NCBI GenBank assembly: GCA_031963005.1
Contig: JASSUL010000003.1
Span: 1-64,000, forward strand
Length of the DNA stretch: 64,000 nt
From: JASSUD01 sp031963005
GTDB taxonomy: Bacteria; Pseudomonadota; Gammaproteobacteria; Burkholderiales; Burkholderiaceae
Direction of reading: 5' to 3'
Shown here: piece after piece, positions 53,678 through 62,550 of the stretch
Layout: the number at the start of each line of letters is the position of its first letter
How positions within the stretch are numbered: the first letter of the stretch is position 1
Notes under the pieces: model-generated
The model's input: only the letters and a program-made list of their open reading frames with translations
What the model was told of the DNA's origin: nothing
Databases searched by the model: none
Made by a program: the position numbers and the translations under genes

Positions 53678-53907
53678 TCGATTGTTTGGGGCCTATTTTA
53701 TACAACCCCGCTTGGTCATTTAAAAAACCCTTTCGAAAGCTGTTTATGGTTCGTCTTGAGCGTGTCTTATGGGAAACCTATAGATATATAAAAAGAAGTC
53801 TTATAGCTAGGTCCATATTGCCGAATTATTTGCTCCATCTGATGCCTCTTTGAGCGGACCCTAAACAGATTTCCAAAACCTATTGATTCCATTTTCACGA
53901 GAAAATT

Positions 53908-54216
53908 ATGAAAAAACTCGCTATTGCTCTAGTTGCTGGCTTTTTGGTTAACGCTGCTTACGCTGCAGATACCAGTGTAGTTACACAAGAAGTCAATGCA
54001 GCTAACCCTGCTGCTACACACGAAGTATCGAAAGATGCCGCTAAAGCAACTGGTTCTGAAGCAGCTGCACAACAACGCCATCACAACAAGAAAAAAGCGG
54101 TACATCACAAACAAAAAGCGAAAAAAGACGCTGCTAAAGCGGAAGAGAAAAAAGTAAGCGAAGACAGCGCTACCAAAACGGATGCCGCTCAAGCTCAAAC
54201 GCCTGCTGCTGAGTAA
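53908..54216 (+). CDS. Small secreted Lys/Ala-rich protein, paralogue 2
   Basis: The 102-residue protein has the signal peptide MKKLAIALVAGFLVNAAYA-AD. The mature part has an Ala-rich start, a basic centre (QQRHHNKKKAVHHKQKAKKD) and an acidic Ala-rich end. The central segment could bind nucleic acid, polyanions or metal through its His residues. It shares leader and spacing motifs with the upstream gene. A strong terminator follows. Confidence 0.7.
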   Translation: MKKLAIALVAGFLVNAAYAADTSVVTQEVNAANPAATHEVSKDAAKATGSEAAAQQRHHNKKKAVHHKQKAKKDAAKAEEKKVSEDSATKTDAAQAQTPAAE

Positions 54217-54274
54217 TAGTGCTAACGCGCGTTGTTTGGCAATAAAGTACGCGTTACTACAGTATGAAGAGTAT

Positions 54275-54314
54275 AAAAGGCGGATCGCTACTTTGGCAGC
54301 GGCCCGCCTTTTTT
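54275..54314 (+). terminator. Rho-independent terminator after the secreted-protein genes
   Basis: AAAAGGCGG pairs with CCGCC, and an inner CGCT/AGCG extends the stem; TTTTTT follows. It lies 60 bases after the second secreted-protein gene. Confidence 0.7.
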
Positions 54315-54580
54315 CTGCCCATCCATGCTCAGAAAATTTTCATAATGAAGGAAAACCCTGGATACCTTCGGGAGTCAATTCGGGTAAATTTTGAGCGTGT
54401 TCTGAAGATGCCTACCTGGTGTTCGTATGATCGGTACACCGTGGAAAGCACGTCACTAAACAATTTTTGAACGCCTCCCTTTTTTTGAAAATGGCCATCA
54501 CTCTCCCCTTTTGGAATTGCGCAAAGCGGCATCTTTTGTATCAGATGGCGGTCTGTCAACGCACGGCAGCAAAGGGCCGA

Positions 54581-55066
54581 ATGATGGGGTATATGGTTTT
54601 TAGCATACTGTGCGTACCACCTTCGCAAGCATCACCGACATATGTAACACGCGCCCCCCATGTAATTCATAGCGTTATGCCGTCGATCCCCAGTAAACAC
54701 TGTACACGCATACTGACCCTAGGCGCGCATGCTATTAAAGTGGAAGTAGCGTCAACACCGGCACAACGTGAGAAAGGTTTGATGTTTCGGAAAAGCTTAC
54801 CACCTAATACCGGCATGCTCTTTGTGTTTGACACTCATGCGCTGCACTGTTTCTGGATGAAGAATACGAATATCGCACTTTCTATCGCTTTTATAGATCG
54901 CCATGGGGTAATTACCGATATCGACGACATGTACGCACAAACCACGCAAAGACACTGCGCATCGCAACTTGTGCGCTATGCGCTCGAGATGCCTCTAGGC
55001 TGGTTTTCAGAGCATGGCATTGCGCCTGGTAGCAAAGTAAAGGAGCTTATAGATTCAGCGCAATAG
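54581..55066 (+). CDS. DUF192 family exported protein
   Basis: From the ATG at 54581 (AAAGGG box, then a hydrophobic leader MMGYMVFSILCVPPSQA-SP) the protein has 161 residues. A frame back to 54467 exists but lacks these features. DUF192 motifs are REKGLMFRKSLPPNTGMLF and CFWMKNTNIALSIAFID. Members are small periplasmic or extracellular beta proteins of unknown role. Confidence 0.85.
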   Translation: MMGYMVFSILCVPPSQASPTYVTRAPHVIHSVMPSIPSKHCTRILTLGAHAIKVEVASTPAQREKGLMFRKSLPPNTGMLFVFDTHALHCFWMKNTNIALSIAFIDRHGVITDIDDMYAQTTQRHCASQLVRYALEMPLGWFSEHGIAPGSKVKELIDSAQ

Positions 55067-55323
55067 ATAGCATCCTCCTAGAGTCTGAACAGGCTCTTAG
55101 CAAGAAAGTGCAAACGTAAACATGTTCACCAATACGAACTTTTTGGGGAGAAGATAGATCTATCCCCACCATTTCAGGAGGAAGTCTTATAAAAAATTAG
55201 GACTTTTCCCGTCTCATAGATAGGATTTTCTACTCACTGATACCTATTAAATAGAACAAAATTTTTGCAGCTCAAAAAATAAAAACGACCGTACCGGTAA
55301 TCTTTAAATATTGTGGAGGAGAC

Positions 55324-55980
55324 ATGGCTTTTAAAACCATAAATATCATCGTTGCAGATGATCACCCTGTTGTCTTGACGGGTGCAGTTAAACTGCTGGA
55401 AAGCAGAGCAGATTTCAAAATTGTAGCAGCGGTTCGATCCATTACAGAGATGTTTAGCGCACTCAAGCAATTCCCATGTGATGTGCTCATTTCCGACTTT
55501 TCGTTTGATGGTGACTCCGAGCCTGATGGCCTACTCATGCTTGAGAAAGTCACTCGCCTGTTCCCCGATGTGAAAGTTATCGTTTTGTCACAGCACGATG
55601 ATTTAGTACGTGTACGACGGATCATGACTTCTGGGGGAGCCGGATTTGTTAGCAAATCCAGCGGTATTCCCGCACTGCCTTTTGCGATTGATGCTGTACT
55701 CAAAAGCATGAAGTATGTAGATCCAGAAACCTCCAAGCTCCTCATTGAACACATGTTCAATGGAGCCGGCGATCATCTGGCTGAAGAAGCATTAACGACT
55801 CGTGAAATGGAAGTAATGCGACTTTACGCACGCGGCATGACTGTGACCAAAATTGCCAATTGCACTAAACGCAGTATCAAAACAATTAGTGCACAAAAGC
55901 AAAGCGTTATGAGAAAGCTCGGTGTAGATAATGATGTAGAACTCATCGGTGCACTCAAGCATATTGAAGTGAGTGCCTAA
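55324..55980 (+). CDS. LuxR/RcsB-type response regulator (orphan)
   Basis: The 218-residue regulator has an excellent GGAGGAG site. The receiver domain shows IIVADDHPVVLTGAV, the phospho-acceptor Asp in DVLISDFSFDGD and Lys in FVSKSSG. The C-terminal helix-turn-helix is LTTREMEVMRLYARG followed by SIKTISAQKQSVMRKLG. No histidine kinase is adjacent. The receiver has a small insert after the phospho-Asp as in RcsB-like proteins. A palindrome GATAGATCTATC lies at 55153. Confidence 0.92.
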   Translation: MAFKTINIIVADDHPVVLTGAVKLLESRADFKIVAAVRSITEMFSALKQFPCDVLISDFSFDGDSEPDGLLMLEKVTRLFPDVKVIVLSQHDDLVRVRRIMTSGGAGFVSKSSGIPALPFAIDAVLKSMKYVDPETSKLLIEHMFNGAGDHLAEEALTTREMEVMRLYARGMTVTKIANCTKRSIKTISAQKQSVMRKLGVDNDVELIGALKHIEVSA

Positions 55981-56207
55981 ACCTATTGCCCGCACATTCC
56001 CTAAATACCTCCTTTCAAAGAGACAAGCGGCCAAATGCGAGGAGTTGTATAATACGGCCTGCTCCTGAGTACTGCGTTAGTATTTGCAGGGCCAGGGTTA
56101 GGGCACTTGCGGGCAAAAGGGTTACCTTTCTGTATAGCTACAGAAAGCGCGATAAGCCCAAGTTTTATATGACTTGCGCTACTTCGCGCTCTGTCAAGAT
56201 ACCCTAA

Positions 56208-56264
56208 GATCCTGTTCACAATCTCCGCAAAGAGCCCATCTTTGGGGAGATTGTGAACAGGATC
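56208..56264. mobile_element. Inverted-repeat element type B, minimal copy
   Basis: GATCCTGTTCACAATCTCC (19 bases) and its exact complement bound only 57 bases. The ends match the type B elements at 24549 and 30459; nothing else remains. TAA precedes and TGA follows. It can fold as one long hairpin between two genes. Confidence 0.65.
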
Positions 56265-56372
56265 TGAGAAATCAGCAAGCGACTTCCATAACAAGGCTAA
56301 GCTTGCTGATTTTTTGTCAAAGGGAAACATCATTTCCCCCTGCCTAACCAAGCCCTTACCATACCTATTTTA

Positions 56373-56530
56373 GAATCTGTTTAGTATTTTCCAAAAGGGT
56401 TTCTATTTGGGGGAGCAGGAGCACAGGGACCGGAACTGTACTTTTGTACAGCGAAAATCCCGAGCACCGCACCCCATGGTTATCAAATACGCAAAGAGCG
56501 GCTCTTTTGGGAGATAATAAAATAGGTTCT
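56373..56530. mobile_element. Inverted-repeat element type A, copy 3
   Basis: This 158-base copy is in the same orientation as that at 13481. Ends are GAATCTGTTTAGTATTTTCC and, inward from the right, GAACCTATTTTATTATCTCC. The internal palindrome is ACTGTACTTTTGTACAG. TTA flanks both ends directly, which fits a 3-base target duplication. No protein encoded. Confidence 0.78.
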
Positions 56531-56706
56531 TACCGATAGGTATCGTCTAAATGGTATAGCGCATCTTCTCAAGCACATTTGAAACTCGCTTTCTAGGCGC
56601 ATTTCCTTTTAACTGCACTTATGCATTACTTAAAGCATCATTTCACCTCACTGAGTGATATGCTTAGGGGTTTTCTTAATCAGGGGATAACCTTACTTCC
56701 CGTTTT

Positions 56707-56937
56707 TTGAAAACAAAGGCATGCAAACGCAACAGGACATCCTTAAAAGCGAAACAGAACTCCATTTTTAGACGCTACTTACTCACGCAGTCTCTAGCCT
56801 TTAGACTCTTCGGCAAAGTTTTTTTTAGAAAAGAGGTATTGGAGTTTTACAACCATGTCATACGTAGTGGTTATTTGTCACCGCGCACGGTTCAAACGCG
56901 CATTGCACAAAAAATAGCTGCTGCCATCAAGAAGTAA
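56707..56937 (+). CDS. Small basic protein, doubtful
   Basis: This frame of 76 codons starts with TTG at 56707 and has no ATG. The product is very basic (FRRYLLTQSLAFRLFGKVFF, then YLSPRTVQTRIAQKIAAAIK). The second half reads like a structured helical segment, so it could be a real small DNA- or RNA-binding protein, but no ribosome site is evident. Confidence 0.35.
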   Translation: MKTKACKRNRTSLKAKQNSIFRRYLLTQSLAFRLFGKVFFRKEVLEFYNHVIRSGYLSPRTVQTRIAQKIAAAIKK

Positions 56938-57119
56938 GACATATTAAGAAAACTATACGCATTCACGACATTCTCTGGTTCTAGACTGTGCGCTGATCTG
57001 ATGATTTAAAAAAGCGATTGGTCGATTTGATATCATCAGATCAAATCATGCGTGCAATACATTCCATTTGGCGCATAGTCCACTTGGGAACAGATTCTCT
57101 TTAAGATGCAAGGAAGCAA

Positions 57120-58721
57120 ATGAATAAGGATTTTAAGCGCCAGATAGGCTTTTTCTCGCTGATGCTGACGGGGTTAGGTTCTATCATCGGCTCAGGCTGG
57201 CTATTCGGAGCTTGGAGAGCGGCAAAAATTGCAGGGCCCGGCTCCATGGTTGCGTGGGTTATAGGCGCTGCTGTCATCCTCGTCATCGCGCTCACTTACG
57301 CCGAACTTGGCGCTATATTTCCCGAATCGGGCGGTATGGTCCGTTATGCCCATATCTCGCATGGGCCTTTGGCAGGATTTATCGGCGCATGGGCCAACTG
57401 GATAGCCATTGTTTCTGTGATCCCTATTGAAGCTGAAGCCTCTATCCAATATATGAGCTCCTGGCCTTGGGAATGGTGCCAAAATCTCTACGCAGATGGA
57501 TCTTTACAATTTAACGGCCTTTTACTTTCCGGCGTACTTGTCGTCATTTACTTCTTCTTGAATTACTGGGGTATCAAAGTTTTCATGCGTGCAAACTTTG
57601 CCATCACCCTCTTCAAATTCATTATTCCTAGCCTTACCGCTGTAGCCCTTTTCCTCTCTGGCATTCATACCGAAAACTTTAGCCTTAATAATCTCGAAGG
57701 GTTCGTACCCTACGGTTGGTCTGCGGTGTTCACAGCAGTTGCAACCAGCGGCATTGTGATGAGCTTTAATGGCTTTCAAAGCCCGGTGAATTTGGCAGGA
57801 GAAGCACGCAACCCTTCTCGAAACGTGCCTCTCGCACTAGCCTGTTCTATCTTTGTAGCGCTTTTCCTCTATCTTTTCCTACAAATTGCTTATATTGGCG
57901 TAATCGACCCAGAACAAGTCGCAAAAGGCTGGAATCTCATTGATTTTAGCTCTCCTTTTGCAGAGTTAGCGCTTGCGCTGAATCTCAACTGGCTTGCCAT
58001 GATGCTCTATGTAGATGCTTTTGTGAGCCCAAGCGGCACCGGGATCATCTATATGGCAACCACTTCACGCATGATCTATGCCATGGAGCGTAATGGTTCC
58101 TTACCCAAGGTCTTTGGACAAATCCATCCTTTATATGGTGTACCCCGCACTGCGATGTGGTTCAACTTAGGGGTCGCGTTTATCTTTATGTTCTTCTTCC
58201 GTGGTTGGAGCGCGCTAGCCACCGTCATCTCGGTCATGACCGTTATTTCTTACATTACCGGACCTATTAGCCTTATGTCCCTACGCCGTACGGCTAAAGG
58301 GGTTAACTGGCCCCTCCGCCTTCCTGGAATGAGCGTACTTGCTCCGCTGGCCTTTATATTTGCCTCGCTCATTTTGTACTGGTCATGCTGGCCACTCACA
58401 GGCAAGATTATTTTATTAATCGTGATTGCACTACCGTTCTACCTCTGGAATCAAATCAGGCAGAATCCTAAAGGATTGAACCTAGAGGTAAAAAGTGCAC
58501 TCTGGCTGCTAGCCTATTTGCCCGTTATGGCAGGATTCTCTTATATAGGCAGCACTGAATTTGGCGGCATTGGCCTGCTTACATTTGGCTGGGATATGGT
58601 ACTCGTCGGCGCTTGTGCACTGGGCTTTTATGTCTGGGGTATCAATACGGGAAGCAAATTCTACCACCCCGCAACATTTTCAAGACAGAAGGTGGCTGAA
58701 GCTGAAGCAAAATCGGCTTAA
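57120..58721 (+). CDS. APC family amino acid permease
   Basis: The 533-residue inner-membrane protein has 12 or more helices. The APC substrate motif in helix 1 is GLGSIIGSGWLFGAW and helix 2-3 has ALTYAELGAIFPESGG. The C-terminal hydrophilic tail is short. An AAGGAA box supports the start. It is followed by a strong terminator, so it is a single transcription unit. Amino acid import fits the peptide-binding protein at 7.8 kb and a host-dependent life; the precise amino acid is unknown. Confidence 0.92.
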   Translation: MNKDFKRQIGFFSLMLTGLGSIIGSGWLFGAWRAAKIAGPGSMVAWVIGAAVILVIALTYAELGAIFPESGGMVRYAHISHGPLAGFIGAWANWIAIVSVIPIEAEASIQYMSSWPWEWCQNLYADGSLQFNGLLLSGVLVVIYFFLNYWGIKVFMRANFAITLFKFIIPSLTAVALFLSGIHTENFSLNNLEGFVPYGWSAVFTAVATSGIVMSFNGFQSPVNLAGEARNPSRNVPLALACSIFVALFLYLFLQIAYIGVIDPEQVAKGWNLIDFSSPFAELALALNLNWLAMMLYVDAFVSPSGTGIIYMATTSRMIYAMERNGSLPKVFGQIHPLYGVPRTAMWFNLGVAFIFMFFFRGWSALATVISVMTVISYITGPISLMSLRRTAKGVNWPLRLPGMSVLAPLAFIFASLILYWSCWPLTGKIILLIVIALPFYLWNQIRQNPKGLNLEVKSALWLLAYLPVMAGFSYIGSTEFGGIGLLTFGWDMVLVGACALGFYVWGINTGSKFYHPATFSRQKVAEAEAKSA

Positions 58722-58742
58722 ACTACTGGCTTGTTGTTAGTC

Positions 58743-58786
58743 AAAAAAGAGCGGCCCCTACCTTTTAGTAGGGGCCGCTCTTTTTT
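58743..58786 (+). terminator. Strong rho-independent terminator after the permease
   Basis: AGAGCGGCCCCTAC and GTAGGGGCCGCTCT form a perfect 14-base-pair stem with a six-base loop, with A and T runs on both sides, so it can act in both directions. Confidence 0.9.
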
Positions 58787-58852
58787 GCTTTTAGATTTAT
58801 ATAACCACAACGATGATATAGCCTACGCTGCGTTGCTGCCGTCTTATTAAAC

Positions 58853-58955
58853 CTCTTTTCGCAATCCTGTAGCAAGGAATTCCTTTGATGCTAGTACCTA
58901 GCACTTAATGTAAAAAAGGGAGGAATGGCGCCGCTACGGGGCTGCGAAAGGAGAG
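58853..58955. mobile_element. Inverted-repeat element type C, copy 2
   Basis: This is the second copy of the element at 41739, in opposite orientation, with ends CTCTTTTCGCAATCCTGTAG and CTCTCCTTTCGCAGCCCCGT (read inward). The internal segment matches copy 1 in reverse complement (CATTCCTCCCTTTTTT, ACATTAAG). It ends two bases before the parB stop codon. Confidence 0.72.
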
Positions 58956-58957
58956 AG

Positions 58958-59854
58958 CTATTGACGTTCGCTCAATAACTTAGTTACTAAGCCATCAAGC
59001 GCTTCTAGACTACCAAAATTAATCGAAATATGTCCCTGACAGCGCGCACCTACCTTAATGTTGACTTTAGCCATCAATGCATCAGAAAGGACTTCTTCGA
59101 GTTGCGCCATCTTCTGGGCTTGCTTCTCTTTTCTTCCGGCATCTTCTACGCTGGTTTGCACGTTCTCTTTTAAAGCTGCTGCAACCCATTTTTCTGCATC
59201 TCGCACGGAAGCTTGACGGCTCACAACCTTTTTAGCTAAGTCCACCTGGGCTTGTGCTTCGAGAGCAAGTAAAGCGCGTGCATGCCCCATATCCAACGCA
59301 CCTGAAGCTAAAAATGCCTGCACGGGCGGTGCCAGATTGAGCAATCTGAGTAAATTAGATACCGCGCTACGAGAGCGCCCTACCGCCTGCGCTACTTGAT
59401 CGTGCGTGAGGGTAAATTCGCTTAATAATCGCTGTATTCCTTGCGCTTCTTCTAGTGGATTTAAATTTTCTCGCTGAATATTTTCAATCAACGCAATCGC
59501 CGCTGCGGCCTTATCAGGAATGGTTTTGATTAAAACGGGGACATGATCTAACCCCGCCATACGCGCCGCACGAAAACGGCGCTCTCCTGCGATAATTTCA
59601 TATCGTTCGTCAGCAATTTCCCTCGCCACAATCGGCTGAATGACCCCTTGAGCACGAATACTCATGGCTAATTCTTCAAGAGCGTCATTATCCATGTGGA
59701 CACGGGGCTGATAAGCACCAGGTTCCAGTTGATCCAAAGAAATCATCGCTAGACTGCCTTCTTGCGCGTCTAGATCTATATGGTTTGAATGACTGCTACC
59801 TAATAAGACTTCAAGCCCGCGACCCAGGCCCTTTTTCTTAACTACTGTGCTCAT
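58958..59854 (-). CDS. parB: Chromosome partitioning protein ParB
   Basis: ParB is the CTPase that loads at parS and organises the replication origin. From the Met at 59854 it has 298 residues. Motifs are KKKGLGRGLEVLLG at the N-terminus, IAGERRFRAARMAG and ENIQRENLNPLEEAQG (CTP/arm region), the helix-turn-helix LTHDQVAQAVGRSRSAVSNL and a C-terminal dimer segment. The partner parA, normally directly upstream, is absent: the next gene is the Nudix gene. No parS site was seen. Confidence 0.96.
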   Translation of the reverse strand: MSTVVKKKGLGRGLEVLLGSSHSNHIDLDAQEGSLAMISLDQLEPGAYQPRVHMDNDALEELAMSIRAQGVIQPIVAREIADERYEIIAGERRFRAARMAGLDHVPVLIKTIPDKAAAAIALIENIQRENLNPLEEAQGIQRLLSEFTLTHDQVAQAVGRSRSAVSNLLRLLNLAPPVQAFLASGALDMGHARALLALEAQAQVDLAKKVVSRQASVRDAEKWVAAALKENVQTSVEDAGRKEKQAQKMAQLEEVLSDALMAKVNIKVGARCQGHISINFGSLEALDGLVTKLLSERQ

Positions 59855-60008
59855 CTTCATCCTAATTCAAAAGCAGTATGTCTCTATCTATAGTGTTACA
59901 CCATTGACAGGTTGGTCTATTATTTTTTTTATATCCTACAAAGATCTCAAGCAAAATAACACACTGTACATCGAGCTACGCCCTGACTGTTATGACTATA
60001 TCGATTTA

Positions 60009-60431
60009 CTACACCGCCTTTTGCTCTGCCTCTAACCATGCCAAAGCAGGCGTCATGGCGGCCAGTAAAGGGCTGACTTGCACCGGCAATGTCTGCCAAG
60101 CTAATGCTTGCCCTTCCTGACCAGTCGGCTCACCGTGCCATGTGTAAACTTTGTAAAAGAAAAGACGCACGCGCGCCTTGGGATAAGGATGCTCCAACTG
60201 CTTCCAGTATGCACAACTTTGCACCTCAATGCCCAATTCTTCTTTTAACTCACGTTCAAGGGCTGCTTGCGCAGTTTCACCTGGCTCTAGTTTTCCGCCA
60301 GGAAATTCCCAGTGTCCTGAATAGGTTTTACCAGGCGGTCGCTGTGCAAGTAATACCTGGCCTTTTTCATTGAATACAATCCCCGCGGCAACTTCACGCA
60401 CAGGGCCCATACTCACTCCCGGTTTTTGCAT
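60009..60431 (-). CDS. mutT: Nudix hydrolase, MutT-like
   Basis: MutT-type enzymes remove oxidised nucleotides such as 8-oxo-dGTP. The 140-residue protein has the Nudix box GKLEPGETAQAALERELKEE followed by LGI, and the typical start VAAGIVFNEKGQVLLAQRP. A start four or seven codons downstream is possible. In Burkholderia this gene follows zapD-yacG; here it is 12 kb away, a sign of rearrangement. Confidence 0.92.
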   Translation of the reverse strand: MQKPGVSMGPVREVAAGIVFNEKGQVLLAQRPPGKTYSGHWEFPGGKLEPGETAQAALERELKEELGIEVQSCAYWKQLEHPYPKARVRLFFYKVYTWHGEPTGQEGQALAWQTLPVQVSPLLAAMTPALAWLEAEQKAV

Positions 60432-60557
60432 CTACCTCCCTCCTGATATAGTTTTTTCATCACAGCAGAAGCGCTATAAGGTCCATAACGCAACCAACAG
60501 CGAGGCGTTTAGAAGCGCTTCTTATCAAGTTATCTAACGTTGTGAATGGGCATTAAA

Positions 60558-60590
60558 AAAACGGCCGCATCATGGTGCAGCCGTATAGAC
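60558..60590 (-). terminator. Rho-independent terminator after the regulator at 60608
   Basis: On the minus strand ACGGCTGC and GCGGCCGT pair around a short loop, followed by TTTTTTT. Confidence 0.7.
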
Positions 60591-60607
60591 GGTAAATTTT
60601 TTCGATG

Positions 60608-61045
60608 CTAAGCACTGCCTCGACTCAATTTATAAAACTGGGCGATCAATTCTTCCAGCAAGTAGCGCTGTGGCTCTGGCCGCTCTCCAATCCTTTCGGC
60701 TAATACTAAAGGAGGAAGCGTTACTTTAGAAGCTTTTACCAGCGAAGCGGTGGCAGGAGGCAGCTTTGCCCCTCCAGAAACCGCCATAGGCTCAGGAGGC
60801 GGTCCATAATGCAGCCAATGCTCGCTGACCTCTAGCCATTGCGCTAAAGTTTTCAGTTTATCGGCTGTGGGCATTGTCAGACCATTGAGCCATTTATGGG
60901 CTGTTTGTACCGAAATACCCGCGCCTTCAGTATGACGCAGATTGAATCTACGCGCCAAGTCCGTAGCCCCTTTAACAGGTTTTGGGCCACGATTTAACGC
61001 TAATCGCAAGCGTTTAGAGAAATCAGATTTTTCTTCAGAGGAAGC
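60608..61045 (-). CDS. Helix-turn-helix transcriptional regulator
   Basis: From the ATG at 61045 (GAGG box) the protein has 145 residues; a frame back to 61087 exists but lacks a site. A helix-turn-helix of the XRE type lies at about 8-75 (FSKRLRLALNRG, then ISVQTAHKWLNGLTMPTADK). The C-terminal part, after a Pro/Ala-rich linker, has a conserved RYLLEELIAQFYKL. The type is common in Burkholderia without known targets. Palindrome GCATTCTAAGAATGC lies at 61167-61181 upstream. Confidence 0.82.
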   Translation of the reverse strand, partial: ASSEEKSDFSKRLRLALNRGPKPVKGATDLARRFNLRHTEGAGISVQTAHKWLNGLTMPTADKLKTLAQWLEVSEHWLHYGPPPEPMAVSGGAKLPPATASLVKASKVTLPPLVLAERIGERPEPQRYLLEELIAQFYKLSRGSA

Positions 61046-61222
61046 CATAGCCCTCATTGTGCTCGGCACTGCAGCGAATAATATCAACCTCGCAGAGTAA
61101 TAACGACATAAATAGTTGACTATTTAACTTATTTGGTTTAAAGTTTTTTCTGTAAGTATTCTTAACGCATTCTAAGAATGCAAAAAAAGCGGACACATTG
61201 CGGTACGGAAAATCTAAAAATC

Positions 61223-62125
61223 ATGAGCGCTATTTTTCAGCCACACGATAAATTGTTCAAAACACTGATGGAACATCTCGATGTTGCGCGAGATTTTTTA
61301 AAAGCACATTTGCCGAAGGCACTCACAGGGTAGTGCGATTGGTCTACATTGCGACTAGAAAGTGGATCTTTTATTTCTTCAAAATTACGCGCGCACATGT
61401 CCGACATACTGTACTCGGTGCGGGGCGAAAAAAGCGATGTGGGCATTTACCTATTAGCAGAGCATCAAAATTTAGGGGAGGAGCTCATGCCTTTCCGTAT
61501 TTTAGAATACCGGGTATTGGCAATGCGGCGCTATATTTAGCAAAACAAAGGGAAAAAGCTGCCTATTGTTATACCTTTGCTCTTCTATAATGGCCTGCAG
61601 TCACCTTACCCCTACTCTACAAAGCTCATCGATTGCTTTCAAGATCCCGAACTAGCGCGCCAATTTTTCCCTGAACCCATATCGCTAGTTGATTTAACCA
61701 TCATTCCAGACCAAAAATTACTCAGCCATCAACATGCAGCTGCTTTTCAAATGGTCATGAAACATGCCCGAACTAGAGATATTTATCTTCTCTTGAAAGA
61801 TATATTAAAGCTTCTTGTGGACTATCCCTTACCTATTTTGACAAGGGATTTAGCATGTTGCATGTATTTGATGCAAGAGGGTGATTGTCAAGATGGCGAG
61901 CAGTTTTTTTCGTATGTTATTGAACATACACCGCAATATGGAGAAGAAATTATGTCCTTGGCTCAGAGGCTTAAACTGGAAGGCGAACAAGGTATTATGC
62001 GGCGCTCTGTATTAAATATGCTAAACAAAGGGTTAAGCTCAAGCGAGATTATTAACTACACTGGCTTTGAGGCGAGCCAAGTACTTGAAATTATCAAAAA
62101 TAAAGATACCGACATTAAAATATAA
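61223..62125 (+). pseudogene. Rpn-family nuclease/transposase gene with two in-frame amber codons
   Basis: One uninterrupted frame of 301 codons encodes an Rpn (PD-(D/E)XK) protein: MSAIFQPHDKLFKTLMEHLD, then CDWSTLRLESGSFISSKLRA, KKLPIVIPLLFYNG and SPYPYSTKLIDCF. TAG codons lie at 61331-61333 (codon 37) and 61538-61540 (codon 106), with no frameshift anywhere. Rpn proteins promote RecA-independent recombination and cut DNA. Either this is a recent nonsense pseudogene or amber readthrough occurs. Other genes here use TAG as normal stop, so no general recoding. A terminator follows. Confidence 0.8.
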
Positions 62126-62155
62126 TAGACGCGCTTTACGCCGTTAGCAAACATA

Positions 62156-62192
62156 AACCCCCTTCGACTTGATAAGCGCGAAGGGGGTTTTT
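62156..62192 (+). terminator. Rho-independent terminator after the Rpn-family gene
   Basis: CCCCCTTCG and CGAAGGGGG form a perfect nine-base stem with a loop of about 12 bases, then TTTTT. Confidence 0.8.
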
Positions 62193-62550
62193 ATTGCAAT
62201 GCTGCAAATAATGATTAGTGCTCCGTACCTGTGCGGCAGGTCAGGGACCGGCGCGTGCACTGTAGGCGGCATATTCAGGCTAATGCCTATCATGCTCAAA
62301 ATGCCTTGTATGCTCGGCAGTTTGTGTCCTGTAGCAGTTAAAAGTCATCCCTCTCTTTGAGCTTGCTGACTGTCAAAGTGGGCTTTTATACGCAAGGCTT
62401 ATTGAAGAATCTGTAGCAAAAGTCATTTTGGGTACTCTAGGATAGGGATCCAATCCAAGTAGTCGCCGTTATGCCTATTGCCATACCAAAGGGTATGCCG
62501 CTATACATGAAGTCCCTACATTTCCCGCAGTACAACTAAAGCAAAAAATA
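62193..62550. other. Gene-free stretch before the FAH gene
   Basis: No gene is supported. A 63-codon frame through 62169-62360 overlaps the terminator and looks like a decayed coding fragment (GTGACTVGGIFRLMPIMLK) of unknown origin. A segment GTCAGGGACCGG at 62240 recalls GCAGGGACCGG of the type A elements, but the similarity stops there. Confidence 0.3.

Noticed and set aside
56035..56200. Possible tRNA or stable RNA after TATAAT at about 56048
   Set aside because: No T-loop GTTC motif, cloverleaf or terminator could be found.
61223..62125. Genetic-code change with TAG read as an amino acid
   Set aside because: Intact genes here, such as the methyltransferase ending at 14861 and parB, end in TAG, so recoding is not general.
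62169..62360. 63-codon frame after the Rpn-family gene
   Set aside because: It starts inside the terminator and matches no family I know.
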